Assembly: GCA_033239525.1 (NCBI GenBank)
Contig: BSYO01000034.1
Span: forward strand, 3,472,001-3,536,000
DNA from: Nepenthes gracilis
Taxonomy: Eukaryota; Streptophyta; Magnoliopsida; Caryophyllales; Nepenthaceae
Direction of reading: 5' to 3'
DNA length: 64,000 nt
The first letter of the stretch is position 1. Every line of letters begins with the position of its first letter. Under the pieces are notes generated by a model, which saw nothing but the letters and a program-made list of their open reading frames with translations, did not search any database and had not been told where the DNA came from. Of the stretch, positions 23,034-34,591 are shown piece by piece. Position numbers and translations under genes: made by a program.

Positions 23034-24690
23034 CAATAAAAATGAGATATTTTATCATATCATACCATTCCATTGATGAATAATTTAACCTGTGAAGTTT
23101 GAATTTTTCTCTCTTCTTTTCATTAAAAAACCTGTGTACTTTCATCACATGTTTTAGAATATTTATAAAATGATATATTTGATTATATTCCATAAATATT
23201 TTAAATCAAATAATCAACGGTGGTGGCTTGAAGCTTCCTCATATGTGAACAGTTGAATCTCGTAAGGAAAAAGAGAGAGAGAAGAAGAGCACTTTCACAT
23301 TGAGAAGAGAAGAAAGCAGGTGTCTTTATAATCTAAAGAATTTTGATTCATAAGATAATATAAGTTATATTTATACTATTTATTTAATACTCTAACTGCA
23401 TAATTATCTCCTAATAGCAACCCATTTGACTTTATAAATTGCATGATTCTCTCATGGTACAAATATCTACAATAATATTTCATCATTATACCTTCATATT
23501 TGAACTAATTTTATTATAATTAAATTTAATATTTATTTATGCTTATTGGCTGAAAATTTGATGCCCTCGATTTTTTAAAATATGCCCTCAATTTTTTTAA
23601 TAAAAAAACAAAAATATTTTTTTAATAGAAAAAAAGTGGGCGCCAGATTTTTATCCGACGTCTGTGCACCGAATCATACAGGCATTGTACGGAGTAAAAA
23701 CGATAAATGTCAGTGCATTGAATGAGTAAAACAACTTTCTCTCATTTACATGCTAATCAACAAACAATAAAAACAAACTCACGCCCCAATATTGTGCCTG
23801 TTCGGTGGATTTGTGGTCCCTTTAATATGTGAGAATAAAAATTTTATTTATATTTTATTATTAGTAAAATATTTATTTTTTATATTTAATTATTTTATTA
23901 TTAAAATAATTATTTTTAAATAAATAAATATTTATTCAAATTAAAAAATAAAAAATATTAAATTTTTTTAATATTATTAATTTATTTTATTTTGAGAATA
24001 ACTATTTCTAAAAGTATTATTATTTTACTTATAATATTTTTAATATTTGTACCATTATTCAAAACCTATATTATTATTTTTTTTACTATTACTATATATC
24101 AAATATTAAAAAGTTAATTCTTAACTTATTCATAATTATTTTAAATAAGTAACCAAATATGGTAATAATAATTTTTAATTTAATTCACATCCTACTTCAT
24201 TCTCTGAAAATAATTATTCTATGTATACATTATTTTATTATAATAACCAAACATACCATTAAAGTTTGATAGATGGCTGGGATGAGATTCGTCATTAATG
24301 GTTCAAACGCTGCTATGCATCTTGCTTCCTGAGCAGTCTCTTTAATAATTTTTTTTTTAATTGAATGACTCAGATTACTTTATCATTTAGAATTTAAGAT
24401 CTAACATATACCTATTGTAAAATAGAGGATCCTACTACGTAAAGTAGAATACTCGCTTCCTACCTACCCGAAAAGCCTTCCTCACTATCATCAAACTCTT
24501 ACCAAGTGTGTCCCTTTTCCTACCCTTAAACTAATACAATTTTGCCCTTTTTATTGCAATTTTCTCCCGGTAGCCTTCATCTTTTCTTTATACGTATTTC
24601 TCAACAACCTTTCATTGCCATTCACGCCCATTACACTTTCAATGAAACATCGTTAGTGTACCAAACTTAAAATGTCATTAGCCAAGCATG
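23034..24690. other. AT-rich intergenic DNA
   Basis: No gene or domain was recognised. 23820-24260 is almost pure A/T. It is bounded by CTTTAATATGTGAGAATAAA and, inverted, CTTTAATGGTATGTTTGG, so it could be a degenerate MITE, but the ends do not match well. The rest holds nothing I can assign. Confidence 0.5.
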
Positions 24691-24774
24691 TTGAGCCTCC
24701 CATCGTGAGAATCATGATAGCCTTAGTAGGATATGTAACTTTGCACAGGGCCGATGAGAGGCGTTGCCACAAGG

Positions 24775-24940
24775 TCAACCTTGCTAGGCTCCCGGGTTAG
24801 GCCACTCGCTCTAGCGAGGCCGCTCTCGTGAGTGGAGGGCCGAACACTCTAGAAGGGATCGATCTTCCTGAGCTCCCAGATCAGGCCTCTGGCTCTCGCA
24901 AGGCCGCTCGTTAGTAGAAGGCTGAACACTCTGGAAGCTC
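24775..24940 (+). repeat. Two degenerate ~83-bp tandem units
   Basis: Units share CTCCCgGgTtAGGCC, CGCTCT(A/C)GC(G/A)AGGCCGCTC and GGCcGAACACTCT(A/G)GAAG (lower case = variable). The second unit starts near 24859. A third, more decayed start follows at 24941. Confidence 0.6.
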
Positions 24941-25717
24941 TCCCTAGGTCAAGCCTCTTGCCCAAGCGAGGAAGTGACGGGATACCTATCAACGCCGTAG
25001 GAGTCTTCTTTATAGGTGGAAGGTTGCCGATCGCCTCGAGAATAGCTAAAACGTCATCACTCTCGGCTTTTGCCTGCACTCCAGGACCGGCTCAGTCTCT
25101 CTTCCGGCAATGGGCCCTATCACTTGGATCCCTTCAAATGGCGAGGTCATTAAGCGGATGAGTTTTTACCTCGGCGAGCGGTCTCCTCCTTGGCTTCTCC
25201 TTTTGGGTGCTAACGATTGTGCATGGGAGGAAGGGGCCCCCAACCGTTGTCCACCTTGGTGGGAGCGTAGGTCCTGGAGCAGTTTAAGTAGATGCTCTGT
25301 TGGGCAGTGAACACGTGCTCGTCAAAGGCAGGTCGCACGTCGCCATGGCTATCCAGGGGGTTGTTGCCATGAGAGGTAATGTCTCTAGCCGATGTGTTGG
25401 CTGGAGCACGAGCATTAATCGTGATTGTTTTGTTAACATGCGGTGGCATACTTTTCAGTAGTTTTCCACAAAGCATCCTTAAATTCAAGTTATTATTTGG
25501 ATTAGGGAGCCACTTAATCTTCTTCGATGGATAGAATTGAAGTAGATACGGTCTCTATCTCTGACAATTTAAATATTACGCAACACAACAAATAAATCGG
25601 ATATCAGGGAATAGTGGGACTCTATCCCCGATTTATTCTTTAATACTCATGTCGAAAATCTTTCTCAACTAGATAGAAAGACAATAGGAAAATAGGTATG
25701 TATAAATGCATGTTTTG

Positions 25718-25970
25718 GGGGATTGAGTGCTTGAATGCACACGGTTGAGAAACGGCTTGGGGATGAAGGACTCAATTTCGATGATAGCACTCAACCAGGA
25801 AGTAGCTTAGAGGGATGGAGCACTAAGCTCTACTGAATGTGCTCGGCCATGGAGTGGCTTTCGGATATGGAGGATTGGGTTTCGGAGAATACGCTCGGTT
25901 GGAAGCGACTTGTTGCGGGATGTGCTCTTGGGAGAGCGGCTGTCTCAAGGAGGAATGAACTCTTGGGCAA
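25718..25970 (+). repeat. Degenerate ~50-bp tandem repeat, about five units
   Basis: Starts at about 25718, 25760, 25813, 25863 and 25917 share GG(G)AT(A)(T)GG(A)(A/G)G. A GCTCGG(C/T)(C/T) or similar core sits ~30 bp later in units 3 and 4. Unit lengths are 42, 53, 50 and 54 bp. The apparent protein frames here follow the repeat. Confidence 0.5.
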
Positions 25971-26460
25971 CGATAATAGAGAGAGGAAACACCCATTGAA
26001 CTCCTTTTCAACTACCAACAAGGGGGCTCTCTATGCCTTGTTGCACGAATCATCCTCACCGTGCTAACGGCGTGAGAGTTTTTAGCAATCGCGGTGCCTA
26101 CATAAACGTGAGCCTGGATCGAAGGGCATGTGGTGTTGCTTGTCAGTTGATGAGCTAGAGGAGTGCTCTGCATGGTAATTGGCTACGAGTGCTGTAACAA
26201 ACTGATGGTAACCGTCTACTGATACTGCTTTTATGATCGCTAGAAAACCACACGCTGGCAAGGGCACATGGGCATGTCTATTGAGTTAGAGTCACCAAGT
26301 TGTACTCGCAAGCCCGCTTGGTGCCCATCTCCATCAGCTCATTGTGCGCTGGGCTATCCAGAGCCGGAGCGTCATGGCCTTGGGTTTTGCAAAATTTCGC
26401 TCGGCTTTTACTTCATAGGCATGTCTTCTACCAAGCCGAATTCTTGGGCCGACTCATAAA

Positions 26461-26981
26461 ATTATCAGACCTATCATATTCAATATTTCATTTTTTTGCC
26501 ATTCAAGTCCGCTGCATCTAATTTGTAAGGAATTTTATTTTCATATTCACTTTTAATTCTCATGGGTAATTATCAGTGACGTTCTTAAGGTTAAGTAAAT
26601 CTATTTTAATTCTATTGTTTAGTAATTCATAGTGACTTTTAATAAGTTTTATTTATTATAGAAATATATATCTTATTATTTATTAAAAATATTATCACTT
26701 AAATTATTAGATGTTTCTATTTATTATTGATAATAGCAATATCTCATACAAAACCCATGGTATTAAATAAACTTTGGATGATGTTAAAAATTTTAAAAAA
26801 TCTATTATAAAAATTTTATAGAAAAAAATATTATATTTTTTATTTTAATATGATTTTTCGTTTAAATGTCAACTCACATATTATTTTTTTATTAGAATAC
26901 CGTGGCTTGAATTTAAAATTAATATTAGAGTATTTCTGTGAATGGCGATTAATTTATCACTTAAAACATTCTTTTTTATTT

Positions 26982-27019
<38 letters not shown>

Positions 27020-27042
27020 AGTGTAATTTTAACATTGTTTTA
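26461..27042. other. AT-rich DNA with (TA)n
   Basis: No gene was seen. A pure TA microsatellite of about 33 bp lies at 26984-27016, just before the SIRE-like LTR. Confidence 0.6.
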
Positions 27043-27596
27043 TGAAAAAGCACGTTTCGATGCTTACGTGTTTCGACCCCGTTAAATATAGCAGAAGCAA
27101 TAAAATAAATTAATTAAATTAAATATCCGATACACGTAAGGGATATTTAACTCTGTGGATGTATAAGCGTCACAATATATATATAATAATGAACAACAAT
27201 AATAAAGACCCGATTTTTGGTGACGAAGTGAAAACTTCGATACCCACGGTATCGAGAAAAACACTCCGGCTTCAACGGCGGGGAAGCAATGCACTATGAA
27301 AATCAACTTATAGCCCCGGGTGGTAACGACCATTGTCTGGCGACTTACTCCCGACACGTGATCCCTACCAATGAACTCCTTGGATTTGCCCGCGACAACG
27401 GAAGCGGACACCTTCCGATCTTCAAGCCACTCTTCCCTCGTGCCACTTGAATTGCCAATCACGAACGGATCTCCTTCTTCACGAACTAACGTTTCCAACG
27501 CAGTAGAAGGATGGAAGTTTGAATAGAAAAAGAAGAAGAAAAATGGTGAGAAAAAACTCTTTAGAAGCGTGGAGTACAAAGATATGTTTTTGAGTT
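27043..27596 (-). repeat. SIRE-like Copia LTR, cut by the assembly gap
   Basis: It aligns with the LTRs at 29735-30761 and 33054-34018: TGAAA at the left edge, a GTTTCGACC block, CGATTTTTGGTGACGAAG near 27212, GATACCCACGG near 27240, GAAGCAATGCACTATGAAAA near 27284, CTCCTTGGATTTGCCCGCG near 27375 and AGAAGGATG near 27505. Minus orientation is assigned by comparison. The rest of the LTR and any element lie in or beyond the gap. Confidence 0.8.
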
Positions 27597-27696
27597 NNNN
27601 NNNNNNNNNNNNNNNNNNNNNNNNNNNNNNNNNNNNNNNNNNNNNNNNNNNNNNNNNNNNNNNNNNNNNNNNNNNNNNNNNNNNNNNNNNNNNNNN
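27597..27696. other. Assembly gap (100 N)
   Basis: A run of exactly 100 undetermined bases. Its true length is unknown, and it removes the far end of the SIRE-like LTR. Confidence 0.99.
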
Positions 27697-28323
27697 CTTA
27701 TGGGTGAAAGACTTTAATCTGATGAGTCCTCCTATTTAGTGTGGTTGGCAAGTGAGTGCTTTTTATGTTGCCTTTTTAAAAAAATATATATATATAAATA
27801 GATATTAAAATGGCAGTGTTTTAATGGATTGAACTATCGAATAATCAAATAATGTCTATAAAATGCATGTGTGAATGAGATAAATTGCTAATATAGATAA
27901 ATAATAAAATATAAGTTAATGAGCATTTGATATCCATAAAAAAAATGATATTTGTAAAAGTTTAAAAACTATATCAGTTGAAGATAAGATGATCAGATGA
28001 CATCTAATATGGCTAAGATATTAAGCTTCAATCTAAAAACTTTGATTAAGGTGAGAAAGATAATTTAAAATTATTTATATTTTTTAAAAATATTATACTA
28101 AAATAAATAAAATAATAAAAATAGATTATATATCCGATCCATTTGATAAAATTTAAAATTTATTCAATTATGTGTGAATCTTTTATTTACAATGATTAAG
28201 CCCTTAAAGACGCGAAATTTCAAGAGTTTATTTCGTACATAAAACATTATTTTTACTTTCTAATTAATATTCTAAATATTTTATTTAAAAAATAATAGAA
28301 TTTGTCATGCCTGATGGGGCTAC
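27697..28323. other. AT-rich intergenic DNA
   Basis: I see no gene, RNA or clear repeat in it apart from short (TA)n near 27784. Confidence 0.6.
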
Positions 28324-29065
28324 TGTTGGGTTATGAGTCACTTCCGTGTGGGCCTATACCTACTTGATGTGAAGGACGGAGGTAAATATCCTCACCGCAT
28401 GAGAAAGGCTTGATTACGCCTGTTGGGCGCTCGAGCCACGTTTCCAGTAAGCCCCCGTTCGCTGCTCGCTTGAATGTCGTTCAAGCCCAAATTCCAGTAG
28501 CATGGTGCTCGTTGTGTGCCAGAATGACGCTCGAGCGCGGGCCTTGCGCCCGATGCATGCTCGACGGGGGCTCGAGCGCACGTCTATTATATAAAATGCG
28601 CACTTTACATTTTAGGTTAATTCTAACCAATTTTAAGCGCCGTTGCAGATAAGAAAAAGAGAGAAAAGAGAGAGGAGAAGGAAAAGAGAAAGATTTGAGC
28701 CTCTGGTTGGGTTTTCAATCAAGTTTTAGTCACTGGTAATCACATGCACGAAGTTCTTGCTGCTAAGAAAAACATATGTCGGGTTTTATCTCTACTCTTA
28801 CTCTTTATATTTCTTGTACGGGTTGTGCAAAGTAAGTTGATATTGATTCTTGTGATTTGGGGTTTGTGTAACCGATCAATTGTTACTTGTAAAAATTTCA
28901 GACTTCGTGTCTCGTGATTTTTCTCTCTCATTTCATAAGGAGTTTTCCACGTAAAAATCCTGCCTTTACTTTTTGTGGTTATTTATTATATGCATGCTAT
29001 TATCTATTTCATATTTTTTTACGATTTAAATAAGTAATTAATTCTAATAATTACGGCAGATGACA
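28324..29065 (+). repeat. Copia-type LTR-like segment
   Basis: It has the build of a plant Copia LTR. A TGTTGGGTTATGAG start lies at 28324. A GC-rich region of CTCGAGCGC motifs follows, then a TATA-like ATTATATAAAATGCG near 28588, a GA-rich leader, and a pre-end block TTTCATAAGGAGTTTTCCACGTAAAAATC near 28930. The right end is uncertain. No primer site or coding region follows and no target duplication was found, so it may be a solo LTR. Confidence 0.45.
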
Positions 29066-29702
29066 CCATCACTTTCACAAAGTCAATAAGTATTGCAGTC
29101 ATGCAATAAATTAGAATAATAAGTACATCCGATTAAAATTAATATTATTTTTTATTTTAATTTATTTGATTTAAAATTTTATAAAATATAATTGAAGTAT
29201 ATAATTATCATGGATTGAGAAGAATATGCAGTCATGCCATCACCCGATTTTATTTTTTTTTAAATAGAAAATTTCATGTGTCAAGTCAACACCTAATTTT
29301 TTTAAAATTAAATTTTAAGTCATTCTTTTATGTAAATAATAATTTTTTGGTAAATATTATTATTGAATATTTTTAGCCTGTTCTTTTTTTATATAAATGT
29401 TATTAATAATGTTAGTAGTCAATAAATAAGCAAGAGTTGTGACAAATAAAACATTTAAATAATATTGTCTTTATATTTTTATCTATTTATAAATTTATAT
29501 ATAAAAATATTTAATTTGATTATAGATAATACCTAAGTAATTGAGCCTAATCCGTACCTATTTGACTTAATGGTCATACTTTATCCACTCAACACAAATC
29601 GAGTCCCTTAGAGCCCTATTTTGATGGAATCTATTAGGAAGTTATAAGTTATCTCTTTACCATAAACTACAAATTAGAGTGAGAATATTTTATTTAAAAA
29701 TA

Positions 29703-29729
<27 letters not shown>
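29066..29729. other. AT-rich intergenic DNA with (TA)n
   Basis: No gene was recognised. A TA microsatellite occupies about 29703-29728 next to the target duplication of the SIRE-like element. Confidence 0.6.
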
Positions 29730-29733
<4 letters not shown>

Positions 29734-29734
29734 T
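29730..29734. other. Target-site duplication ATATT (left)
   Basis: ATATT precedes the element's left edge and is repeated at 34019-34023. The left copy lies in AT-rich DNA, so chance is not excluded, but both positions are fixed by the LTR ends. Confidence 0.8.
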
Positions 29735-30761
29735 TGAAAGAAGATTTTTTATCCAAAATTGTACAATTAAGTTTCGATCCCACTAAAAATAGCGAAAATA
29801 GTAATAATTAAATATTCAATACACTTAAAGAATATTTATTTCTAGATGTTAGAGATAAGGACAAGCATGTAAAATATAATCGAGTATAAATAATAGTAAA
29901 AAGATACGATTTTTGATGACGAAGGAAAAACTCGATACCCACGGTAATCGAGAAAAACCCTCCGGGTTTCAACGGCCAGGGAAGCAATGCACTATGAAAA
30001 TTAACTTACAGACCGGGTGGTAACGACGCGCTAATCTAGCCAACTTACTCCCGTCTTGTGATTCCTATCAAAAAACTCCTTGGATTTGCCTGCGGCAACG
30101 GAACCGGACACCTTCCGGTCTTCACATCAATCTTCCCTCTTAGCCACTTGAATTGCCGAACATGATCGAATCTCCTTCTTCAACGCACCGATGTCTCTAA
30201 CGAAGGTAGAAGGATGTAAGTGTTTGAATGGTAAAAGAAAAATGCAGAGAAAACTATTTAGAACATGAAGCTCAAGGTTGTAGCTTTTGGTTTTCTCAAG
30301 AGAATCAATATCAATGAAGCATGAACAACGTTCTTCTCAAGTGGAGCACGAAACTAGTCTGTCAAGAGTCCTTGGGTTCCAAAAATATAAGCCAATTATT
30401 TATAGAAGGCTCAAAATTCGCATTTAAAAACTTGCCCATTGAGGGTTTCCAGAGAAACCCTACGTGCGCTCGAGCAGGGGGTGGCGCACAGCGAGCGGGA
30501 ACCATTCTGGATTTTGGACTTGAGCACGGGGGCGGCGCACAGTGAACGGAGACCATTCTGGATTTCAAGGTCGAGCGGATAGCGAGCGCACGGAGGACGC
30601 GGGGCTTCGGATGGGCTCAAGCGACTGGAGAGCCACAGCAGGCGCGGAATCCATGGAAGTCAGAACGGACAGCAACGGATAAATCGACAACCCAAAATCC
30701 AACATCGATACAATAATACATATGGTCACGAAATATGCCAATTAGACAAATGTCTCTAACA
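29735..30761 (-). repeat. 3' LTR of the SIRE-like element
   Basis: 1027 bp. Read on the minus strand it starts TGTTAGAGACATTTG right after the polypurine tract and ends ...TTCA. It is collinear with 33054-34018. A GC-rich CGAGC-containing block lies at about 30460-30620 and AATTATTTATAGAAGGC near 30393. Confidence 0.9.
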
Positions 30762-30777
30762 ATCTCCCCATTTGACA
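30762..30777 (-). other. Polypurine tract of the SIRE-like element
   Basis: The plus strand reads ATCTCCCCATTTGAC, so the minus strand reads GTCAAATGGGGAGAT directly before the LTR start, the right position to prime plus-strand DNA synthesis. Confidence 0.75.
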
Positions 30778-31097
30778 ATTTCGTGACAAAATCCAGAAAC
30801 TAAATAAATACAAGTGAATTACGGGTTTAGACACCACCGAGATAGGACCCGTGTACGTAAAAATCTACGCCTAGTGAGAAATAAAAGATACAAAAAATGT
30901 AAATATCTACACTAGTACTGCTGTGTTGATGTGGTGACAGCTGTGTCGACATTGTAACAGAGTTACCTGGTTCAGTAAGTTTAGTACCACAAAGGCATAA
31001 TAAAATGATAATAATAGAAGTAAGAAACCAATATGTAGTAGTGAAAAGAATAAAAAACAAGTAACCGAAATTGAAGTACACCCCTTTACGAAAACAA

Positions 31098-31172
31098 TAA
31101 GGCTCCCCCTAACATAAATAACAAAGCTTCCCCTAACATAAATAACAAAGCTCCCCATAACATAAATAAGCA
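31098..31172 (-). repeat. Three ~26-bp repeats with extra purine tracts
   Basis: The plus strand has GCTCCCCCTAACATAAATAA, GCTTCCCCTAACATAAATAA and GCTCCCCATAACATAAATAA in a row. On the sense (minus) strand these are GGGGGAGC-type purine tracts downstream of the gag remnant, like the repeated polypurine tracts seen upstream of SIRE 3' LTRs. Confidence 0.7.
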
Positions 31173-31209
31173 GGCTCTGTCTCCCTTAATCTCCCCCTGT
31201 CAAAGTGAA

Positions 31210-33011
31210 TCAAGTCTTCCCCTTTTTGTCATGAATGACCAATGGGTAATGTAGCTCACTTTTCTTAACCCATACTTGTCTCACTGGATTCACTTTTGCA
31301 TTCAATCTTTTTACTTGTTCATTTAATATTTGAATGTGATCAACAAGTGTATTCATGTTTAGCTCTGGTCTTGGGTTGTATGAAAAGTTCATGGTATAGC
31401 AGTGAGATCGAATATGACCAATCTTTCCACAAGCATGACAAGTTGGCAGAGACTTTGGAGGTTTGTTCATATCTTTTAGGCTATATGTATTGGTCAAATG
31501 ATGTGAGGTAAAGCTATTTTCTACACGTTGAGACGGTTGCTTAGTGAGTTTGGATTTGTAAGTGTGTTGGTGTGGAATTTTCATGGCTTCCAAAAATAGT
31601 TTTAGGTTTCACGTCATTTTGGACAATATTAGCAGCATACCCCCCTGTTTATTTCCACCAATTTTTCCTAACCCATTTAAGAATTGTTTCAAATTTTTTT
31701 TAGTAGTCTCAAGTTCATATTCTAGAGTTGTGATTTATTTAGTAAATGAGATTGTCAGATTCTCAATTTCTTAGATTTTAGCATCTAACTCAAATTGTTG
31801 AGCTAATTTTTCTTGTTCCAAATATATGACCCTACTGTTTAAGGTTCTATTTAGTTTCTTTATTTTTAAGCATTCTCTAAACAGTTTGTCATATGTTTCT
31901 TGAAGTCCATCAAATTCAACTTCTGACTTATCCACAGAGTCATCAGATTGATTAAAATTTTGACTAAATTACCACACATTGAGGTCATAAAGGCCATGTA
32001 CTTAACAGGGCCATCTTCAGAACATTTTCCACCCTCTTCTTCTTCGTCATTGCTTAAGGTCACATTAGCTTTAAAGGCTTGGCATTGTTGGCGTTTAAGG
32101 TTTGGGCATTTAGCCCGATAGTGGCCAAATCCTTTACACTCATAGCATTGAATCCCTTGAGTAATTTTTGATTTGAAGTCCTTGAGTTCACGTCGGTCTT
32201 TCTTCTTAAGTTGAGATGAACGTTTTAAATCCACATCAAATTTGTTTAATGAAGATTTATTTTTCTTTAGAAACTTTTTGAAATTCTTAACAAATGAAAA
32301 AAAATCGTCATCACTACACGATTCTTCATCAAAATCCCGATTTTGTTCTTTCCTATTTGATTTTAGAGCAAGTGATTTATTTTTCCTTGACTATGGCAAT
32401 GTGTGCTCATAAGTTTGAAGAGACCCTACAAGTTCTTTAATTTTTAATTTATCTAAATCTTTACTTTCTTCAATTGCAGTTATTTTTGGTCTAAATCGTT
32501 CAGGCAAAGATCGTAGATTTTTTCTAACAATTCTATTTTTCGGGATTCGTTCTCCTAAATTAAACGTGAAATTTATAATATTATTTAATTATGCATAGAA
32601 TTTATTAAATGTCTCGTCATCTTTCATTCTTATTTCTTCGAATCTAGTGGTGAGCATTTATAATTTTAAATTTTTAACTAATTTAGTACCTTCATGAGTG
32701 ATTTCTAAAATGTCCCATGCATCTTTAGAAGTTTCGCACATAGAAATCTGTTTAAACTTATCGGAAAATATAGCCATAAAAATAGCACATAATCCCTTAC
32801 TATTCCAGTTATAAGTATTAAGTTCTTCTTTTGACCATAAAGATAGAACTTTTGGTTCATCATCACTCTTGGGTGGAGTCCACCCAAGTTGGGTACTAAC
32901 CCATACACGCTCATCTAGAGATTTTAGGATGGCTCTCATCCAGACCTTCCGATAGGCATAGTTGTTCCCAACAAAGAAGGGAGGTACGGAGAGGGATCCA
33001 CTCGTATACAT
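31210..33011 (-). pseudogene. SIRE-like gag remnants, pol absent
   Basis: In minus-strand order, the N-terminal gag (33011-32658, 117 codons) carries GNNYAYRKVWMRAILKSLDE and SKDAWDILEITHEGT, typical of Copia gag. After a stop a second frame carries LRSLPERFRPKITAIEESKD near 32500. The frame 32234-31866 has a zinc knuckle CYECKGFGHYRAKC. The frame 31593-31210 has a second knuckle CHACGKIGHIRSHC and ends QVWVKKSELHYPL. These are the usual landmarks of SIRE gag up to the gag-pol boundary; then the sequence goes straight into the 3' non-coding region. Gag binds and packages RNA. The frame is broken at least twice. Confidence 0.85.
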
Positions 33012-33038
33012 CTAGAATGGGGTCGTGGATCGGGGTGA

Positions 33039-33052
33039 GTCTCTGATACCAA
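33039..33052 (-). other. Primer-binding site of the SIRE-like element
   Basis: The minus strand reads TTGGTATCAGAGAC one base after the 5' LTR end; TGGTATCAGAG is the usual initiator-Met-tRNA complementary site of Copia elements. Confidence 0.88.
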
Positions 33053-33053
33053 T

Positions 33054-34018
33054 TGAAAGAGGACTTTTTATCCAAAATTGTACAATTAAGTTTCGACCGG
33101 TAAAAATAACGGAAGTAGTAACAATTAAATATTTAATACACGTAAAGAATATTTATTTCTAGATGTTAAAGATAAGGACAAGTATGCAAAATATAATCGA
33201 GCATAAACAATAGTAAAAAGACACGATTTTTGGTGACGAAGGGAAAACTCGATACCCACGGTAATCGAGAAAAATCCTCCGGGCTTCAACGGCCAGGGAA
33301 GCAGTGCACTATGAAAATCAACTTACAGATCAGGTGGTAACGACGCGCTAACCTAGTCGACTTACTCCCGTCTCGTGATCCCTACAAAGGAACCTCTTGG
33401 ATTTGCCCGCGGCAATGGAATAAGACACTTTCCGATCTTCACGTCAATCTTCCCTCTTTAGCCACCTGAATTGCCAAACACGATCGAGTCTCCTTCTTCA
33501 ACACACCGACATCTCCAACGAAGGTAGAAGGATGTAAGTGTTTGAATGGCAAAGGAAAAATGCAGAGAAAGCTATTTAGAACATGAAACTCAAGGTTGTA
33601 GCTTTTGGTTTTTTTAAGAGAAATAATATCAATGAAGCATGAACAACATTCTTCTCAAGTGGAGTACGAAACTAATCTGTCGAGAGTCCTTAGGTTCCAA
33701 AAATATAAGCCAAGTATTTATAGAAGGCTCAAAATTCGCATTCAAAAACTTGCCCGTTGCATCGGCGCTCGTGCACTCGAGCGCGTGGCGGCGCACAGCG
33801 AGCGGGGACCATTCTGGATTTTAGAGTCGAGCGGGTAGCGAGCGCAAGGAGGGCGCGGGGCTTCGGACGGGTTCGAGCGACTAGAGAGCACACGACAGGC
33901 GTGGAATCCCTGGAAGTCGGAACGGACAACAACGGATGAATCGACAACCCAAAATCCAATATCGATACAATAATATATATGGTCACAGAATATGTCAATT
34001 AAACAAATATCTCTAATA
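33054..34018 (-). repeat. 5' LTR of the SIRE-like element
   Basis: 965 bp, collinear with 29735-30761. The minus-strand start reads TATTAGAGA where the other copy reads TGTTAGAGA, so the terminal G has mutated. A deletion of part of the GC-rich block near 33760 explains most of the length difference. Confidence 0.9.
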
Positions 34019-34023
34019 ATATT
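34019..34023. other. Target-site duplication ATATT (right)
   Basis: Repeats 29730-29734. Confidence 0.8.
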
Positions 34024-34544
34024 AAATAATTTTATGGTCAATATTATAATTTATCCATAATACTTAAAATATGTCATAGAGTAATATTAAGAGACATCTA
34101 TTAGATACATTTGACTGTTATAGTATTTATTAACCCTACTTACCAAAAAAAATAGTATTTATTAACCCATCAACACTAACGAGAATAATCAAATCTAGGG
34201 TTTTTCAAATAATTTGATATTTTATGTTATGTGAACAATAATTTTAAATTTAAAGGTTAATTATAATTTGAATACTTTATCTAAGGCATAGTTTAAATTT
34301 TTATTCTGACAATGAAAAAAGTTAACAGTTAAGTTATTTTTATTATAATTCTATGGAGCTGTATGTGAATTTTTTTTATCTTATACAGTTTTTTTTGTGA
34401 AATTATTTTAAAGTCATTAATTCACTTTTCTTCAAAAATTAATGGGTGAATTAAACTTTACGTTGCCATAATGTATTTTAAAAATACATAAAAATTATCT
34501 CAAAAATATGAGTCATTATCAAATTATCCCTCACAATACGCAAC
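34024..34544. other. AT-rich DNA upstream of the LysM gene
   Basis: No coding signal. It probably contains the upstream region of the LysM gene; I see no clear TATA box at a convincing distance. Confidence 0.5.
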
Positions 34545-34591
34545 TTAGAACGTAGTGGGCACCAACAGTTTTCCGTAAAGGGGCAGAGAAG

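Larger units (their letters stand above)
24691..26460. other. Unassigned GC-richer block with degenerate tandem repeats
   Basis: Its composition stands out from the AT-rich flanks. I recognise no protein domain in any frame; the frames of 60-92 codons are short and unconvincing. It holds two internal repeat sets (24775-24940 and 25718-25970). The sequence between them is unique in the window. It could be an LTR or leader of a retroelement whose coding part is absent, or a decayed host locus. Confidence 0.4.
29735..34018 (-). mobile_element. Non-autonomous SIRE-like Copia element (4.28 kb)
   Basis: It has two ~1-kb LTRs, a Met-tRNA-type primer site, a polypurine tract and a 5-bp duplication ATATT. 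The 2.29-kb interior carries only gag pieces with two zinc knuckles. Protease, integrase, RT and RNase H are missing, so any movement needed enzymes from a related full element. Minus orientation is fixed by the primer site lying left of the right-hand LTR. It is decayed: the gag frames are broken. Confidence 0.88.

Noticed and set aside
27082..27579. 165-codon minus-strand frame
   Set aside because: It lies in a SIRE-like LTR and is broken in the two other LTR copies; a chance frame in the transcribed leader.
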